NCBI RefSeq assembly: GCF_028368935.1
Contig: NZ_JAQNDK010000003.1
Location: 558,001 to 622,000, forward strand
Length of the DNA stretch: 64,000 nucleotides
Reading direction: 5' to 3'
Origin: Sorangium aterium
GTDB lineage: Bacteria; Myxococcota_A; Polyangia; Polyangiales; Polyangiaceae
A program made the translations under genes and the position numbers. The notes below the pieces were generated by a model. The model worked only from the letters and a program-made list of their open reading frames with translations, was not told the DNA's origin and searched no databases. Positions 35,426-44,914 of this stretch are shown piece by piece (position 1 is the stretch's first letter; each line of letters begins with the position of its first letter).

Positions 35426-37375
35426 CTAGGGCAGGGGATCCGGCTGCCCGATCGGCTCGACGCGCACCCGCTCCTCGTAGAGCGCGCCGCCCTCGCCGAT
35501 GTCCGTGATGCGCGCGGTGATCAGCGCGTTGGCGCAGCGGCCGTCCCGGAGGTGGCCTCCCTTCGGGATGAGCGCGACGTCGCGGCGCTGGGCAGGATCG
35601 TGGCGGATCACCGCCGTCATGGCGCCGACGCGCGACGTGATCCGGCAGGCGCCGCCGTCGGGCACGCCGCCGGCCGCGTCCGGGTGGACCGTGACGACGG
35701 CCGGACCGCGCTGGGGGCGCGCCCACTGCGACGACTGGGACTTCTCGGTGGAGAGCGCCATGAGCAGCAGCGGGAACTCGCTCGCATCGGGATCCACGCG
35801 CTCCTCCGGCGCCTCGGTGATGAGGTTGACCCGGCCGCTCGGGGTCGGGAACTTGCGGTCCTCGAACAGCACCTTCGGCGCCAGCGGGTTGCGCACCGGC
35901 CCGCGCTCCAGCGTCTCGAGGGTGACGCCGAGAGGCGCGAGCTTCGGCTCCGTGACCCGCCGCTTCCAGTCGCGCGCGCTGCCGTCGAGCGCGTCGCCGA
36001 GGCCCACGCGCCGCGCGAGCGCCTGCATGATCTCGAGATCGCTCTTCACCCCGGGCGGGGGCGGGACCACGGGCGTGGAGACGCCGAGGTAATGGTGGCC
36101 GTAGGCGCCGACCACGTCGTCCGCCTCGAGGAGCGTCGTCGTGGGCAGCACGAGGTGGGCGACCCGCGCCGTGTCCGTGAGGAAGGAGTCGACAACGACG
36201 ACGAACTCGCGCGTCCGGAGCGCCTCCGCGACCGTGTCCGACTCGGGCAGCATCGCGACCGGGTTGCCGGCGGTCACCCAGACGGCGCGGATCGGCGGGT
36301 CGCTCATCTCGAGCACCTCGCGTCCGAGCAGGGGCTCGCAGACGGTGCGCGGCGCAGGGCGCTCGCCCTGGAACGGCGAGAGGTCGAACGCGCCGCGCCG
36401 CTTGAAATAGAACGAGACGCCGCCGCCGGGGATGCCGAGGTTCCCGCTCACGGCCCCGAGCGCGTCGAGGGCGCGCACGATCGCCCCGCCCGAGGTGCGC
36501 CGGCCCATGCCCCAGCCCACGAGGATCGCCGTGGGCCTCTCGGCGAGGCGGCGCGCGAGGTCCAGGGCCGCGCGCTCGGGCACGTCGGCCTCGCGGCACC
36601 ACGCGGCGACCGAGCTCCGCCGGGCGAGCGCGCGGAAGGCGTCGAGGTGATCGCAGTAGTCCGCGGCGCGCGGGTCGGCCCACCCCTCGTCGAAGAGCAC
36701 GCGGGCGACGGCCATCGCGAGCGCGAAGTCGCCACCGGGGCGCGGCTGGTAGAACGCCCCGCAGAGCGACGCCGTCCTGTGGTGCACCGGATCGATGAGC
36801 ACGAGCTCCGCGCCGCGCGCCTTCGCCTCGCGCAGCACCGGGAGCGTGTGAGGGCTCGAGGTGAAGACGTTCTTGCCCCAGAGGAGGATGTGCCGAGCGC
36901 TCCGCAGATCGGCGAGGTCATGGCTTTCCTCCTCCCCGAAATCGGTGAGCTGCGCGGCGTCGCCCGCGCCGGAGCAGATGTCGCCGCGCTTGACCGTGAC
37001 CGGCCCGAACCGCGCGAAGAACGCGTCGGCGATCCCCGTGAGGATCCCGAGCGAGCCGCCGCTCCGGTAATGGAAGATCGCGGCCGGGCCCGACTCGCGC
37101 CGGATCGCGAGGAGCCGCTCGGCCGCGGTGTCGAGCGCCTCCTCCCAGGAGACGGGCGTCAGCTCGCCGCCCTTGCGGAGCAGCGGCGTCGTCAGCCGCT
37201 CGGGCGAGTACTGGGTCTCCAGGAAGCGCGATGTGCGGTAGCAGAGGAAGCCCCGCGTGATCGGGTGGTCCGGGTCGCCGCCGAGGCGCACGACGCGGCC
37301 GTCCTCCACGGTGGCCACGATGCCGCAGGCGTCGGGGCAGTCGCGGTTACAGAGGGTCTTGCGGAGCTCCTGCAT
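35426..37375 (-). CDS. Molybdopterin-dependent oxidoreductase, catalytic subunit
   Basis: Mo/W-bisPGD enzyme of the DMSO-reductase superfamily, 649 residues. The N-terminal Fe4S4 motif CNRDCPDACG with Cys9, Cys13 and Cys17 and a fourth Cys45 (GFLCYR) is complete. RSGGSLGI, RSARHILLWGKN and VWVTAGNPVAM are cofactor-binding segments, and PSGRVNLITEAPEE starts the C-terminal MopB domain. GDICSGAGDA may hold the metal-ligating Cys. There is no Tat signal, so it is probably cytoplasmic. No electron-transfer or FdhD-type subunit lies next to it. ATG 37375 is chosen over an upstream codon. Substrate is unknown. Confidence 0.88.
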   Translation of the reverse strand: MQELRKTLCNRDCPDACGIVATVEDGRVVRLGGDPDHPITRGFLCYRTSRFLETQYSPERLTTPLLRKGGELTPVSWEEALDTAAERLLAIRRESGPAAIFHYRSGGSLGILTGIADAFFARFGPVTVKRGDICSGAGDAAQLTDFGEEESHDLADLRSARHILLWGKNVFTSSPHTLPVLREAKARGAELVLIDPVHHRTASLCGAFYQPRPGGDFALAMAVARVLFDEGWADPRAADYCDHLDAFRALARRSSVAAWCREADVPERAALDLARRLAERPTAILVGWGMGRRTSGGAIVRALDALGAVSGNLGIPGGGVSFYFKRRGAFDLSPFQGERPAPRTVCEPLLGREVLEMSDPPIRAVWVTAGNPVAMLPESDTVAEALRTREFVVVVDSFLTDTARVAHLVLPTTTLLEADDVVGAYGHHYLGVSTPVVPPPPGVKSDLEIMQALARRVGLGDALDGSARDWKRRVTEPKLAPLGVTLETLERGPVRNPLAPKVLFEDRKFPTPSGRVNLITEAPEERVDPDASEFPLLLMALSTEKSQSSQWARPQRGPAVVTVHPDAAGGVPDGGACRITSRVGAMTAVIRHDPAQRRDVALIPKGGHLRDGRCANALITARITDIGEGGALYEERVRVEPIGQPDPLP

Positions 37376-37486
37376 GGCAGCAGCGTAGATCGGGCGTGCA
37401 GGGCGGTACACCCGCTCTGCCCCCAGGAAATCCGTCCGGACCTGGCCGGCCTTCCACGCCGCTCCGCGGCGGCCCCGCGCGCCGGA

Positions 37487-38437
37487 TCAGTCGGCCGCGA
37501 GCCGCTCGGGCGCGTAGTCGCGCGAGTCGTCGCCCGAGACCTCTTGGGCGATGGCCCGCAGCTGCTCGTAGCGCTCGCGCAGGAGCGACCACAGCCGATC
37601 GCGGATGTCCCTCGAGTCGAGCCGCTCCGGCGGGCGGGTGTTGCTGAGCAGCCACTTCGCGGTGCCGTTCAGCTGGGCCAGCTCCTCCCTGGTGATCGGG
37701 ATCCGGCTCTGCACATGGCTCCACCGGTCCAGGATGAGGTTCGTGATGGTGGCCGTCGCGCTCGCGGGATCGCCGGCGACGAGCGCGCGCCGGACGATGC
37801 CGAAGGTCTCGGGCACGATGCTGCGCGGGAAGTACACCTCGGCCGTGGCGAGCGTCGGGCGCAGCGCCCCGTAGAGCAGATCGAGCTTCTCCACGACCTC
37901 GGGCGGCGGCGCGCTCTCGGGCTGCATGCGCGTCACCGCGTAGTCGAGCGCCATCGCGAGCTCCGGCAAGCTGCGGATCGCGTCGAAGCGGGACTTCGGC
38001 AGCCGGCGCCGGTGGCGCGCCGGATCGCGCGTGACGGACTGCACGGCGCGCCGGACGATCGCGAGCACCCCGCTCGCGTCGCCGCGAAAGGCCTGCACGT
38101 TGGCCGCGGGCAGATCGCTCGCCGGCATCGCGTACCGCTCGTAGCGCTCCCGATCCAGGCTCTCGTCGCCCCGGGACCGCGGGTCGACCTGCAGCGGCGC
38201 GGCGCCGGCCGATGAGGCCGGTGCGGATCGCTCCGGGCCCGCCTGCCGCGGTTCTCGGGCGCCGGCAGGCTCTCCTGGAGAGGGCGCCGCCGCCGCGTCC
38301 TGCCTCGTCTCTCCCGGATCAGGCACCGGCCCGGATGTCGTGCTCTGGGCGGTGCTCTCGGCCTCGAGCGGTGTGGACCGGAGCGCTGGATCCCGCAGCG
38401 CCTCGAGGTCGTCTCGCGCACGCGTCATCTCGGCCAT
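37487..38437 (-). CDS. Hypothetical protein
   Basis: A 316-residue protein without recognised domains. The first 110 residues are a disordered Pro/Ala/Ser/Gly-rich leader. The rest is helical (AFRGDASGVLAIVRRAVQSV and EKLDLLYGALRPTLATAEVY) and contains a DRWSHVQSRIPITREELAQL stretch typical of a folded domain. There is no signal or membrane segment. It is transcribed in the same direction as the molybdopterin gene 111 bp downstream. ATG 38437 is preferred over GTG 38464; ATG 38428 is another option. Confidence 0.7.
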   Translation of the reverse strand: MAEMTRARDDLEALRDPALRSTPLEAESTAQSTTSGPVPDPGETRQDAAAAPSPGEPAGAREPRQAGPERSAPASSAGAAPLQVDPRSRGDESLDRERYERYAMPASDLPAANVQAFRGDASGVLAIVRRAVQSVTRDPARHRRRLPKSRFDAIRSLPELAMALDYAVTRMQPESAPPPEVVEKLDLLYGALRPTLATAEVYFPRSIVPETFGIVRRALVAGDPASATATITNLILDRWSHVQSRIPITREELAQLNGTAKWLLSNTRPPERLDSRDIRDRLWSLLRERYEQLRAIAQEVSGDDSRDYAPERLAAD

Positions 38438-38502
38438 CGTACGTAAGTCGGTACTTCGGCACAAGATCCGCCGCCGCTCGATCTCGCCGTCGTTCTCTTC
38501 CT

Positions 38503-38531
38503 TCTCTGCCTTCTCTGCCTTCTCTGCCTTC
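38503..38531. repeat. 9-bp tandem repeat
   Basis: Roughly three copies of ttctctgcc in the 244-bp gap upstream of the hypothetical gene. It is a pyrimidine-rich slippage tract, possibly polymorphic between strains, with no coding role. Confidence 0.7.
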
Positions 38532-38681
38532 CGCCTCGCGGGGGACCTCGGCTTCCAGCGTCCATTGCGCGCCCGTGGGCGCCGCCTCGTCCGCAGGTGT
38601 CATCGCTGCGCAAGCGTCACCCCGCACACACACACGAGCGGAGGGGTGGCCCGCGATGGGGGCGTCCACCTCCTGCGTGGA

Positions 38682-39734
38682 TCACGCGTCGAGCGCGTCC
38701 CAGAAGGTGCGCAGATCGTCCGAGAGCGGCGCCTCGATGCGCACGCGTTCGCCTGTCATCGGGTGCGTGAGCTCCAAGAGCGCGGCGTGGAGGGCGTGGC
38801 GGTCGAGCTCGAGCGCGCGGCGGTCGTCGTCGGTGAGCACGCCGTCGGCGCCGCGCGCGAACATGCCCTCGTCCGGGCCGTAGAGCTTGTCGCCGACGAG
38901 CGGGAGGCCGCTCGTCGCGAGGTGGACCCGGATCTGGTGCTGCCGGCCGGTCTCGAGCGTGCAGCGGACGAGCGCGTAGCGCCGGCCGGTGAGCGGATCG
39001 GCGCGGCGGCCCAGCACCTCGCACGCGGTGGCCGACGCGAGGCCGCGGCCCGGCGGCGCGACCCGCATCTTGACCTTGTAGCGGCTCGCGCCGTCGAGCT
39101 CGAGCGGCAGCTCGACCCGGAACGTATCGTGCTCGGGCCAGCCCCAGGCGATCGCCGCGTAGCGCTTGACGACGCCGGTGCGCTCCTCGAACTGCGCCTT
39201 CACGGTCCGATCGGCGTCGGGCGTGCGGCAGAGCAGCAGCACGCCGCTCGTCTCCCGATCGAGCCGGTGGGCCAGGAACAGCCGCTCGCCGGGGCGCGCG
39301 GCCTCCATCATCTTGATCACGGTGCTCTTGTGGTACCGCGCCGTGGGGTGCACCGGCAGGCCCGCCGGCTTGTCGATGGCGAGCAGCGCGTCGTCCTCGT
39401 GGAGGACCGGGATCGGGGTGTCGGGCGCCTGCTCGTCCCACGGCTCGCGCCAGAGGAGGATGCACTGCTCCGGCCGGACGCGATCGCTGCCGCGCAGGCG
39501 CCGCGCCTCGGGCGAGTAGGCGCCGCGCGCGACGATCTCGGCGGCGCGCGTGCGGCTCGTCCGCTTGAGCTGGGTCTGTACGAACCGGTCGAGCCGCATC
39601 CCGGCCGACTCCGGCGGCACGCGCAGCACGGTGACGACCGACCCCTCCGGCACCTCGGCGGGGCGCACCACCGGCGTGCCGCGGCCGAAGGGGCCGCTCG
39701 TGCCGGCGAGCTCTCGCGCGCTGATCCTGGTCAT
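38682..39734 (-). CDS. RluD/RluA-family RNA pseudouridine synthase
   Basis: Isomerises uridine in ribosomal or transfer RNA. An N-terminal S4-like RNA-binding region (GMRLDRFVQTQLKRTSRT) precedes the catalytic domain with the diagnostic HRLDRETSGVLLLCR, whose Asp is the nucleophile. IDKPAGLPVHPT and GRQHQIRVHLA are further family motifs. Length is 350. ATG 39734 gives a plausible N-terminus, though the first 40 residues are family-atypical. The target uridine cannot be decided from sequence. It is divergent from glgA across 330 bp. Confidence 0.9.
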   Translation of the reverse strand: MTRISARELAGTSGPFGRGTPVVRPAEVPEGSVVTVLRVPPESAGMRLDRFVQTQLKRTSRTRAAEIVARGAYSPEARRLRGSDRVRPEQCILLWREPWDEQAPDTPIPVLHEDDALLAIDKPAGLPVHPTARYHKSTVIKMMEAARPGERLFLAHRLDRETSGVLLLCRTPDADRTVKAQFEERTGVVKRYAAIAWGWPEHDTFRVELPLELDGASRYKVKMRVAPPGRGLASATACEVLGRRADPLTGRRYALVRCTLETGRQHQIRVHLATSGLPLVGDKLYGPDEGMFARGADGVLTDDDRRALELDRHALHAALLELTHPMTGERVRIEAPLSDDLRTFWDALDA

Positions 39735-40064
39735 GAGTGGAGCCTTGGCCTTTAGCAAAAGCGCTGGCCCTGTGGGACCGCGCAAAAGGTAAGTAATATT
39801 ACAAAATCGCGTGTGAGACGACCGCGTGGGTAAGGGCGAGCCACCAGAGCTGCCCGCGGCGGCAGTGCGCGGTGCGCCGCGGGCATGGCGCTGGGGCTCG
39901 CAGCGGTCTTTCATCGCGCGTCCCGTGGACAGGGAGGTCGTGCACGGCGGCGAGGGGACCTCGGAGGGGATCGCGAGGACGCCTCGCCGGCCGTGCGAGC
40001 GCGCGCCTGTGGGTTCGGAAGCCGCGCTGTACGCGCCCCGGTTCGTGCTACACACGGCGCCCGC
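39735..40064. other. Divergent promoter region between pseudouridine synthase and glgA
   Basis: 330 bp without a gene. An AT-rich island at about 39,790-39,808 (aagtaatattacaaaa) stands out from the GC-rich surroundings and is the likeliest promoter core, probably for the leftward gene. The glgA side is GC-rich and shows no clear motif. Confidence 0.4.
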
Positions 40065-41519
40065 ATGGACATCCTCTTCGCTGCGTCCGAGATCGCGCCC
40101 ATCGTCAAGGTCGGCGGCCTGGCCGACGTCGTGTCGTCGCTCTCGAAGGCGCTCCGGCTGCTCGGGCACAAGGTGACGATCGCGCTGCCGCGCTACCAGG
40201 CGCTCGACTCGAGCGGGCTGATGATGGCGCGCCGCCTCACCCCGATGCCGCTCGAGGTCGATGCGAAGGTGTCGCCGGGCGGGCCGATCCAGGTGACGCT
40301 CTTCGACGGGCGGCTCAGCACGGGCGTGGAGCTCGTCGTCCTCGATGTGCCAGGCTTCCACGATCGTCCGGGCATCTACGGCGAGGAAGGGCGCGATTAC
40401 GAGGACAACGCGCGCCGGTTCTCGCTGTTCTCCCGCGCCGTCGTGGAGCTCGTCCGCCAGCGCGCCCGGTCAGGCTCGCCGTTCGATATCGTCCACGCCC
40501 ACGACTGGCCCACCGCCATCGTGCCGTACCTGCTCCGCCACCAGCAGGCCGTGCCCGGCCGGACCGTGCTGACGCTCCACAACGCCGCGCACCAGGGCCT
40601 CTTCCCGAAGGACGCGCTCGCGTACCTCGGCCTCGACGACGACCACTTCCGACCCGAGCGGCTCGAGTTCTACGGCCAGCTCAATTTCCTCAAGGGCGGC
40701 ATCCTGGCGGCGGACGCGCTGACCACCGTCTCGACCACCTACGCGAACGAGATCCTCACGCCGAAGCAAGGCGAGCGCCTCGACGGCGTGCTCCGCACCC
40801 GGGCGAACCAGCTGTCCGGCATCGTCAACGGCATCGACTACGCCGTCTGGAACCCGATGACCGATCCGGCCATCATCGCCCGCTACGACGCGGAGGACGT
40901 GGGCAACAAGGGCCGCTGCAAGAGCGCGCTCCTCCAGGAGCTCGGGCTCGAGATCCGGCCGGATCGCCCGCTCCTCGTGTCCATCGGCAGGGTGGTCGCC
41001 CAGAAGGGCAGCGACCTGCTCGCGAACGCGATGCCGAAGATCCTGAAGGGCGACGTCAGCGTCGTCGTGGCCGGCGAGGGCGACCCCGAGCTCATGGAGA
41101 AGCTCGCCGCCGCCGCGGCCAAGGCGCCCGAGCGGGCGAAGTTCCTCGGCGGAGTGAGCGAGGCCGTCGTGCACCGGCTCATGGCGGCGGCCGACCTCGT
41201 CGTCGTGCCGTCGCGCTTCGAGCCGTGCGGCCTCGTGCAGCTCTACGCGCAGCGCTACGGCGCCGCCCCGGTGGCGTGCAGGACCGGAGGCCTCGTCGAC
41301 ACGATCGTCGACGTCGACGCCGCCCTGGAGACCGGCACGGGGTTCCTGTTCGACAAGCCGACGGCCACCTCGCTGCTCGGCGGCGTGCAGCGCGCCCTCG
41401 CGGCCCTCACGTCGCCCCGCTGGCCCGCGGTCCAGCGCCGCATCATGCGCCTCGACCTCGGCTGGGACCGCCCCGCGCGCCGCTACGTCCAGGTCTACCG
41501 CCAGGCCCTCGCCAGCTGA
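40065..41519 (+). CDS. glgA: Glycogen synthase (ADP-glucose type)
   Basis: GT5 glycosyltransferase elongating alpha-1,4-glucan from ADP-glucose. The N-terminal KVGGLADVVSSLSKAL is the ADP-glucose-binding signature. HAHDWPTAIVPYLL, NGIDYAVWNP and SRFEPCGLVQLYAQRYG (with the catalytic Glu region) complete the GT-B fold. Length 484 is typical. ATG 40065 matches the family start MDILFAASE. Myxobacteria store glycogen-like reserve before development; no other glg gene lies in the window. Confidence 0.96.
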   Translation: MDILFAASEIAPIVKVGGLADVVSSLSKALRLLGHKVTIALPRYQALDSSGLMMARRLTPMPLEVDAKVSPGGPIQVTLFDGRLSTGVELVVLDVPGFHDRPGIYGEEGRDYEDNARRFSLFSRAVVELVRQRARSGSPFDIVHAHDWPTAIVPYLLRHQQAVPGRTVLTLHNAAHQGLFPKDALAYLGLDDDHFRPERLEFYGQLNFLKGGILAADALTTVSTTYANEILTPKQGERLDGVLRTRANQLSGIVNGIDYAVWNPMTDPAIIARYDAEDVGNKGRCKSALLQELGLEIRPDRPLLVSIGRVVAQKGSDLLANAMPKILKGDVSVVVAGEGDPELMEKLAAAAAKAPERAKFLGGVSEAVVHRLMAAADLVVVPSRFEPCGLVQLYAQRYGAAPVACRTGGLVDTIVDVDAALETGTGFLFDKPTATSLLGGVQRALAALTSPRWPAVQRRIMRLDLGWDRPARRYVQVYRQALAS

Positions 41520-41640
41520 GCACCGCGCCGTCGCCGAGCCCCGCGCGCGGTCGCCTGGCTCTGCGCGCGGAACGGAAGCGGCTCGGGACACCGCGTGAAG
41601 GTGCGGCCCGACCGAGGTCAGGGGCCCTCCGCGCGACAAC

Positions 41641-42681
41641 GTGTCGCATTGGCGCGGGGCAGGAGCCTCGCCTATAGCAGCGGCCGTGCTGGCCAGAGCC
41701 GTTGCCGGTGTGGTGCTCCTGCTGTCGCTCGCGGTGCACCCGAGGGAGGCGCGGGCGTCGGCCTGCTGCGGCGCGGGCCACGGCATGGCCCAGTGGCTCG
41801 CTCCCTCGGAGCGCGCCGCGGCGAGCTTCTCCGTCCGGCTCACGGAGCAGCTCGGGGCGTGGGCGGTGGACGGAGGCTTCGATACGTCCGATGAGGGCGT
41901 CTACCACCGCGAGCTGAGGGCCGAGGCCGGGTGGCTGGTGCGGGCCGGAGAGCGCCTCCAGCTCGGCATCTCCGTCCCGATGATGGTCACCTGGAGCGGG
42001 GTGGGGCTCGGCGATGCGTCGTCCGGCGGCGGGCCGGGCGACCTCGGCGCGGCAGCCAGGATCGCGCTCATCGAGGGCGCGGCGTCGCCGTGGATCCCGT
42101 CCGCCGCGTTCACGCTCGGCGTGACGCTCCCGACCGGGCGCGGCCCGAGCACCGGGACGGCGCCGTTCGACGCGGGCGTGGGCGGCGTGACCGGCGCCCG
42201 CGCGATGGGCGTCGACATGACGGGCGCCGACACGACCGGCCTCGGGGTGGCCGAGATCCGGCCGGGGATGGTCCTCGAGAAGTCGTGGGGCTCGTTCCAC
42301 GCGCTGCTCTCCGCCTCGACCAGCTTCCGCACCAGCCACCGTCTCCCCGACGGCGACGCGGTGCGGTCCGCGCCCCGCGTGCAGCTCCTCGCCGCGGCGG
42401 GGCCCGCGTGGCCCTCCGGCGCGTCGCTCACCGTGGGCGTGCTCCACGAGCGCGAGGGCGCGCCGCGCGAGGTCGAGCCGGGCCCGGGCCCCCGCATGCC
42501 CATGGGAGAGGAGCGCGTGCGGACGGCGCTGCTCGCCGTGCTGGCCCACGACATCGGCGCGCGCTGGACCGCCGTCGGCAACCTCCAGGTGGACGTGCCG
42601 ATCTCCGGGATCGGCCGCAACGAGGGCGCGTTCGCCGCCCTGTCCGCAGGCCTTCGCTACGTGTGGGGAAGACGTGATTGA
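41641..42681 (+). CDS. Secreted beta-rich envelope protein, first of three
   Basis: Exported protein of 346 residues, starting at GTG 41641 or 41686. A signal peptide (VAGVVLLLSLAVHPREARAS) is followed by a mature end with ACCGAGHGMAQWL. The rest alternates amphipathic strands (GWLVRAGERLQLGISVPMMV, AAFTLGVTLPTG, NLQVDVPISGIGR) and ends in ALSAGLRYVWGRRD, consistent with a small outer-membrane barrel. The first mature CCGxGH could bind metal, which is speculative. Its stop overlaps the next start by 8 bp, so it is coupled to the lipoprotein downstream. Confidence 0.75.
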   Translation: MSHWRGAGASPIAAAVLARAVAGVVLLLSLAVHPREARASACCGAGHGMAQWLAPSERAAASFSVRLTEQLGAWAVDGGFDTSDEGVYHRELRAEAGWLVRAGERLQLGISVPMMVTWSGVGLGDASSGGGPGDLGAAARIALIEGAASPWIPSAAFTLGVTLPTGRGPSTGTAPFDAGVGGVTGARAMGVDMTGADTTGLGVAEIRPGMVLEKSWGSFHALLSASTSFRTSHRLPDGDAVRSAPRVQLLAAAGPAWPSGASLTVGVLHEREGAPREVEPGPGPRMPMGEERVRTALLAVLAHDIGARWTAVGNLQVDVPISGIGRNEGAFAALSAGLRYVWGRRD

Positions 42682-43135
42682 ACCTCGTGAACAGCCTTCG
42701 CTGAAGTCACCCGCCAGGCGCCGCGCGGCGAGCGCCTGCGCCGCGCTGATCGCGGCGCTCGCCGTCCTCTCGCCGGTTGGCTGCGGCTCCCGGGACGTGG
42801 AGCCGGATGCCGGCAACCGGCTCGACGTCGGCGTGAACGGGCGCATCGAGTTCGCGGTGGAGTCGATCGAGCCGATCAAGCGAGGCTTCAACACCTTCCA
42901 CGTGCGGCTCACGTGGACCGACTCGGGGAACCCGGTGCAGCGGATCAAGCTCCGCGTCTACGCGAGCATGACGAGCATGGGGCACGGGTCCGTGCACGAG
43001 GGCAAGGAGATCGAGCCCGGCCTGTACGAGGTCGCCGACGTGCCCTTCGGGATGGGGGGCCTCTGGGACGTGCAATACAGGGCCCTGGCCTCGTCCCTCA
43101 TCGACGAGGCGGCATTCGAGTTCGACGTCCACTAG
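42674..43135 (+). CDS. Predicted lipoprotein with YtkA/FixH-like domain
   Basis: A 153-residue exported protein starting at GTG 42674, overlapping the previous gene by 8 bp. A hydrophobic leader ends in LSPVGC, so Cys37 may be lipidated, although the -3 residue is atypical. The mature part, FHVRLTWTDSGNPVQRIKLR, then VYASMTSMGHGSVHEGKEIE and LYEVADVPFGMGGLWDVQY, matches the immunoglobulin-like YtkA/FixH fold with its MPxMGH-type motif. Such proteins are often tied to copper or oxidase biogenesis. The next gene begins 11 bp on. Confidence 0.75.
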   Translation: MIEPREQPSLKSPARRRAASACAALIAALAVLSPVGCGSRDVEPDAGNRLDVGVNGRIEFAVESIEPIKRGFNTFHVRLTWTDSGNPVQRIKLRVYASMTSMGHGSVHEGKEIEPGLYEVADVPFGMGGLWDVQYRALASSLIDEAAFEFDVH

Positions 43136-43146
43136 GCTGACGCCTC

Positions 43147-44607
43147 GTGCGAGCCCCTACAGAACGCTCCGAGCGAGCCCGTACCGAACGCTCCGTGCGA
43201 GCCCTCCCAGCGCCGACGCATCACCCGCGCAGCGGGCCGGGCGCGCGGCGGCGCGGCCCCCTCTCGTCCTGCGCGGCGGCGCTGCTCTCGGTCGCGACGC
43301 TGCTCTCGGTCGCCGCGTTCCCGGCGCCGGCCTCGGCCAACGGCCGCTTCCCGGCCGCAGGCCTGATCGCGTCTCACCCGAGCGATCCGTCGCGCCTCAT
43401 GGTCCGCGCGACCTACGGCCTGCTCGCCTCGCACGACGGCGGCGAGCGCTGGCGCTGGATCTGCGAGCCGGTCGTCGGCTTCGACGGGAACGAGGATCCG
43501 ATGATCTCCTTCCTCGCCGACGGGACGATCATCGCCGGGGTCTTCGACGGCCTCAGCGCGTCGAAGAACGGCGGCTGCGACTGGTCGTTCGCCCAGGGCG
43601 ATCTGATGAACCGCTACGTCATCGATCTTTCGGCCGATCGTGAGGACCCCTCCCGCGCCGTGCTCGTCGTCAGCATGGGGCTCGGGGCGGGTCAGTTCCT
43701 GACCCAGCTCTGGGAGACGAGCGACAACGCGGACAGCTGGACGAAGGCCGCCGTCGATCTGCCCGACGATTTCCTCGCCCACACGGTCGACGCAGCCCCC
43801 TCGGACCGCGCTCGCGTCTACGTGAGCGGCCGCTACGGCGCGCCCGACTACGCCGGGGCCCTCCAGCGCACCGACGATCGCGGCGCGACCTGGGAGCGGC
43901 TCGACATCCCGGGGAGCGACGACATGCGCCTGCCGTTCCTGGGCGCGATCGATCCCGTCGACCCCGACATCGTCTACGTGCGGCTCGACGGCGATCCGAC
44001 CGATGCGCTGCTCGTCTCGAAGGACGGAGGGCGCAGCTTCACCACCGCCTTCGAGAGCGCCGGCGACCTCCTCGGGTTCGCGCTCTCGCCGGACGGCGCG
44101 ACCGTGATCGTGGGCGGGCCGCAGGACGGGATCTGGCGCGCGCCGGCCGCGTCGCTCGAGTTCGAGAAGATCTCGGACGTCGGCGCGCGGTGCTTGACCT
44201 GGACCGCCGAGGCGCTCTTCGCGTGCGGCGACGAGTTCGCCGACGGCTTCACGGTGGGCCGATCGATCGACGACGGCGAGAGCTTCTCGGCGCTGCTGCA
44301 CCTCGACGGGCTCTGCGGGCCGATCGAGTGCGCGCCGGAGAGCGGCGCGACCTCGACCTGCGCTCCGCTGTGGGGTGCGACGGAGCTGACCATCGGCTCC
44401 CAGCAGTGCGACGGCGCCGCAGCGACCGGCAGTAGCGGCGGGGGATCCGAGCCGCCGCCAGCGGAGGCGTCGGACGGGTGCGGGTGCAAGATCGGCGCGG
44501 CAGGCGCGACGAGGGGCGAGGGCGCCGCGCCGTTCGCCAGCAGCGCGATCGGGTTCGCGCTCGCGGCGGGCGTCGCGAGCGCGCGGCGGCGCAGGCGCGC
44601 TCGCTAG
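43147..44607 (+). CDS. MYXO-CTERM surface protein with sortilin/BNR-like propeller
   Basis: Exported 486-residue protein from GTG 43147. A basic leader and hydrophobic stretch (LLSVATLLSVAAFPAPASA) form the signal. The body has repeated Asp-box style motifs (ASHDGGERW, ASKNGGCDW, TDDRGATWERL, VSKDGGRSF) typical of a VPS10/BNR beta-propeller. The C-terminus has a Cys cluster (GCGCKIG), a short hydrophobic helix (SAIGFALAAGVASA) and RRRRRAR, the MYXO-CTERM sorting pattern for surface attachment. It is the last gene of the three-gene unit. The ligand is unknown. The first 25 codons include a 24-bp direct repeat, so the true start might be later. Confidence 0.85.
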   Translation: MRAPTERSERARTERSVRALPAPTHHPRSGPGARRRGPLSSCAAALLSVATLLSVAAFPAPASANGRFPAAGLIASHPSDPSRLMVRATYGLLASHDGGERWRWICEPVVGFDGNEDPMISFLADGTIIAGVFDGLSASKNGGCDWSFAQGDLMNRYVIDLSADREDPSRAVLVVSMGLGAGQFLTQLWETSDNADSWTKAAVDLPDDFLAHTVDAAPSDRARVYVSGRYGAPDYAGALQRTDDRGATWERLDIPGSDDMRLPFLGAIDPVDPDIVYVRLDGDPTDALLVSKDGGRSFTTAFESAGDLLGFALSPDGATVIVGGPQDGIWRAPAASLEFEKISDVGARCLTWTAEALFACGDEFADGFTVGRSIDDGESFSALLHLDGLCGPIECAPESGATSTCAPLWGATELTIGSQQCDGAAATGSSGGGSEPPPAEASDGCGCKIGAAGATRGEGAAPFASSAIGFALAAGVASARRRRRAR

Positions 44608-44914
44608 CGCGGCGACACGAGCGAGCGAGCGCGCCGGCGGCCGGGAGCGCGAGCGCGACGGCACACGAGCGAGCGCGACGGCGCAGGCGCGCTGGCGAGC
44701 GAGACGGCGCTCGTGTGCAGGCGAGCGCCACATAACCGCTTATGGAAGCGCGCTCGCATGGCCCAGGAAGAAGGGTACGGACGGAGAGGCCGGACCGACT
44801 CGGCGCCGTCCGCGGGAGAGCCGGACGGGCAAGCCGTCGCCTGGTTCGTTTCTGGATCTACGTCCTCGTGGGCTGGCGTAGACTGAGGGTGCCTCGGCTC
44901 CGGCCAGCGCGTGA
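44608..44914. other. Low-complexity intergenic region
   Basis: 307 bp between the MYXO-CTERM gene and the sensor gene. The left half consists of degenerate gcgagcgcgacggc repeats; the right half is unique. No gene or clear promoter is visible. Confidence 0.45.
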
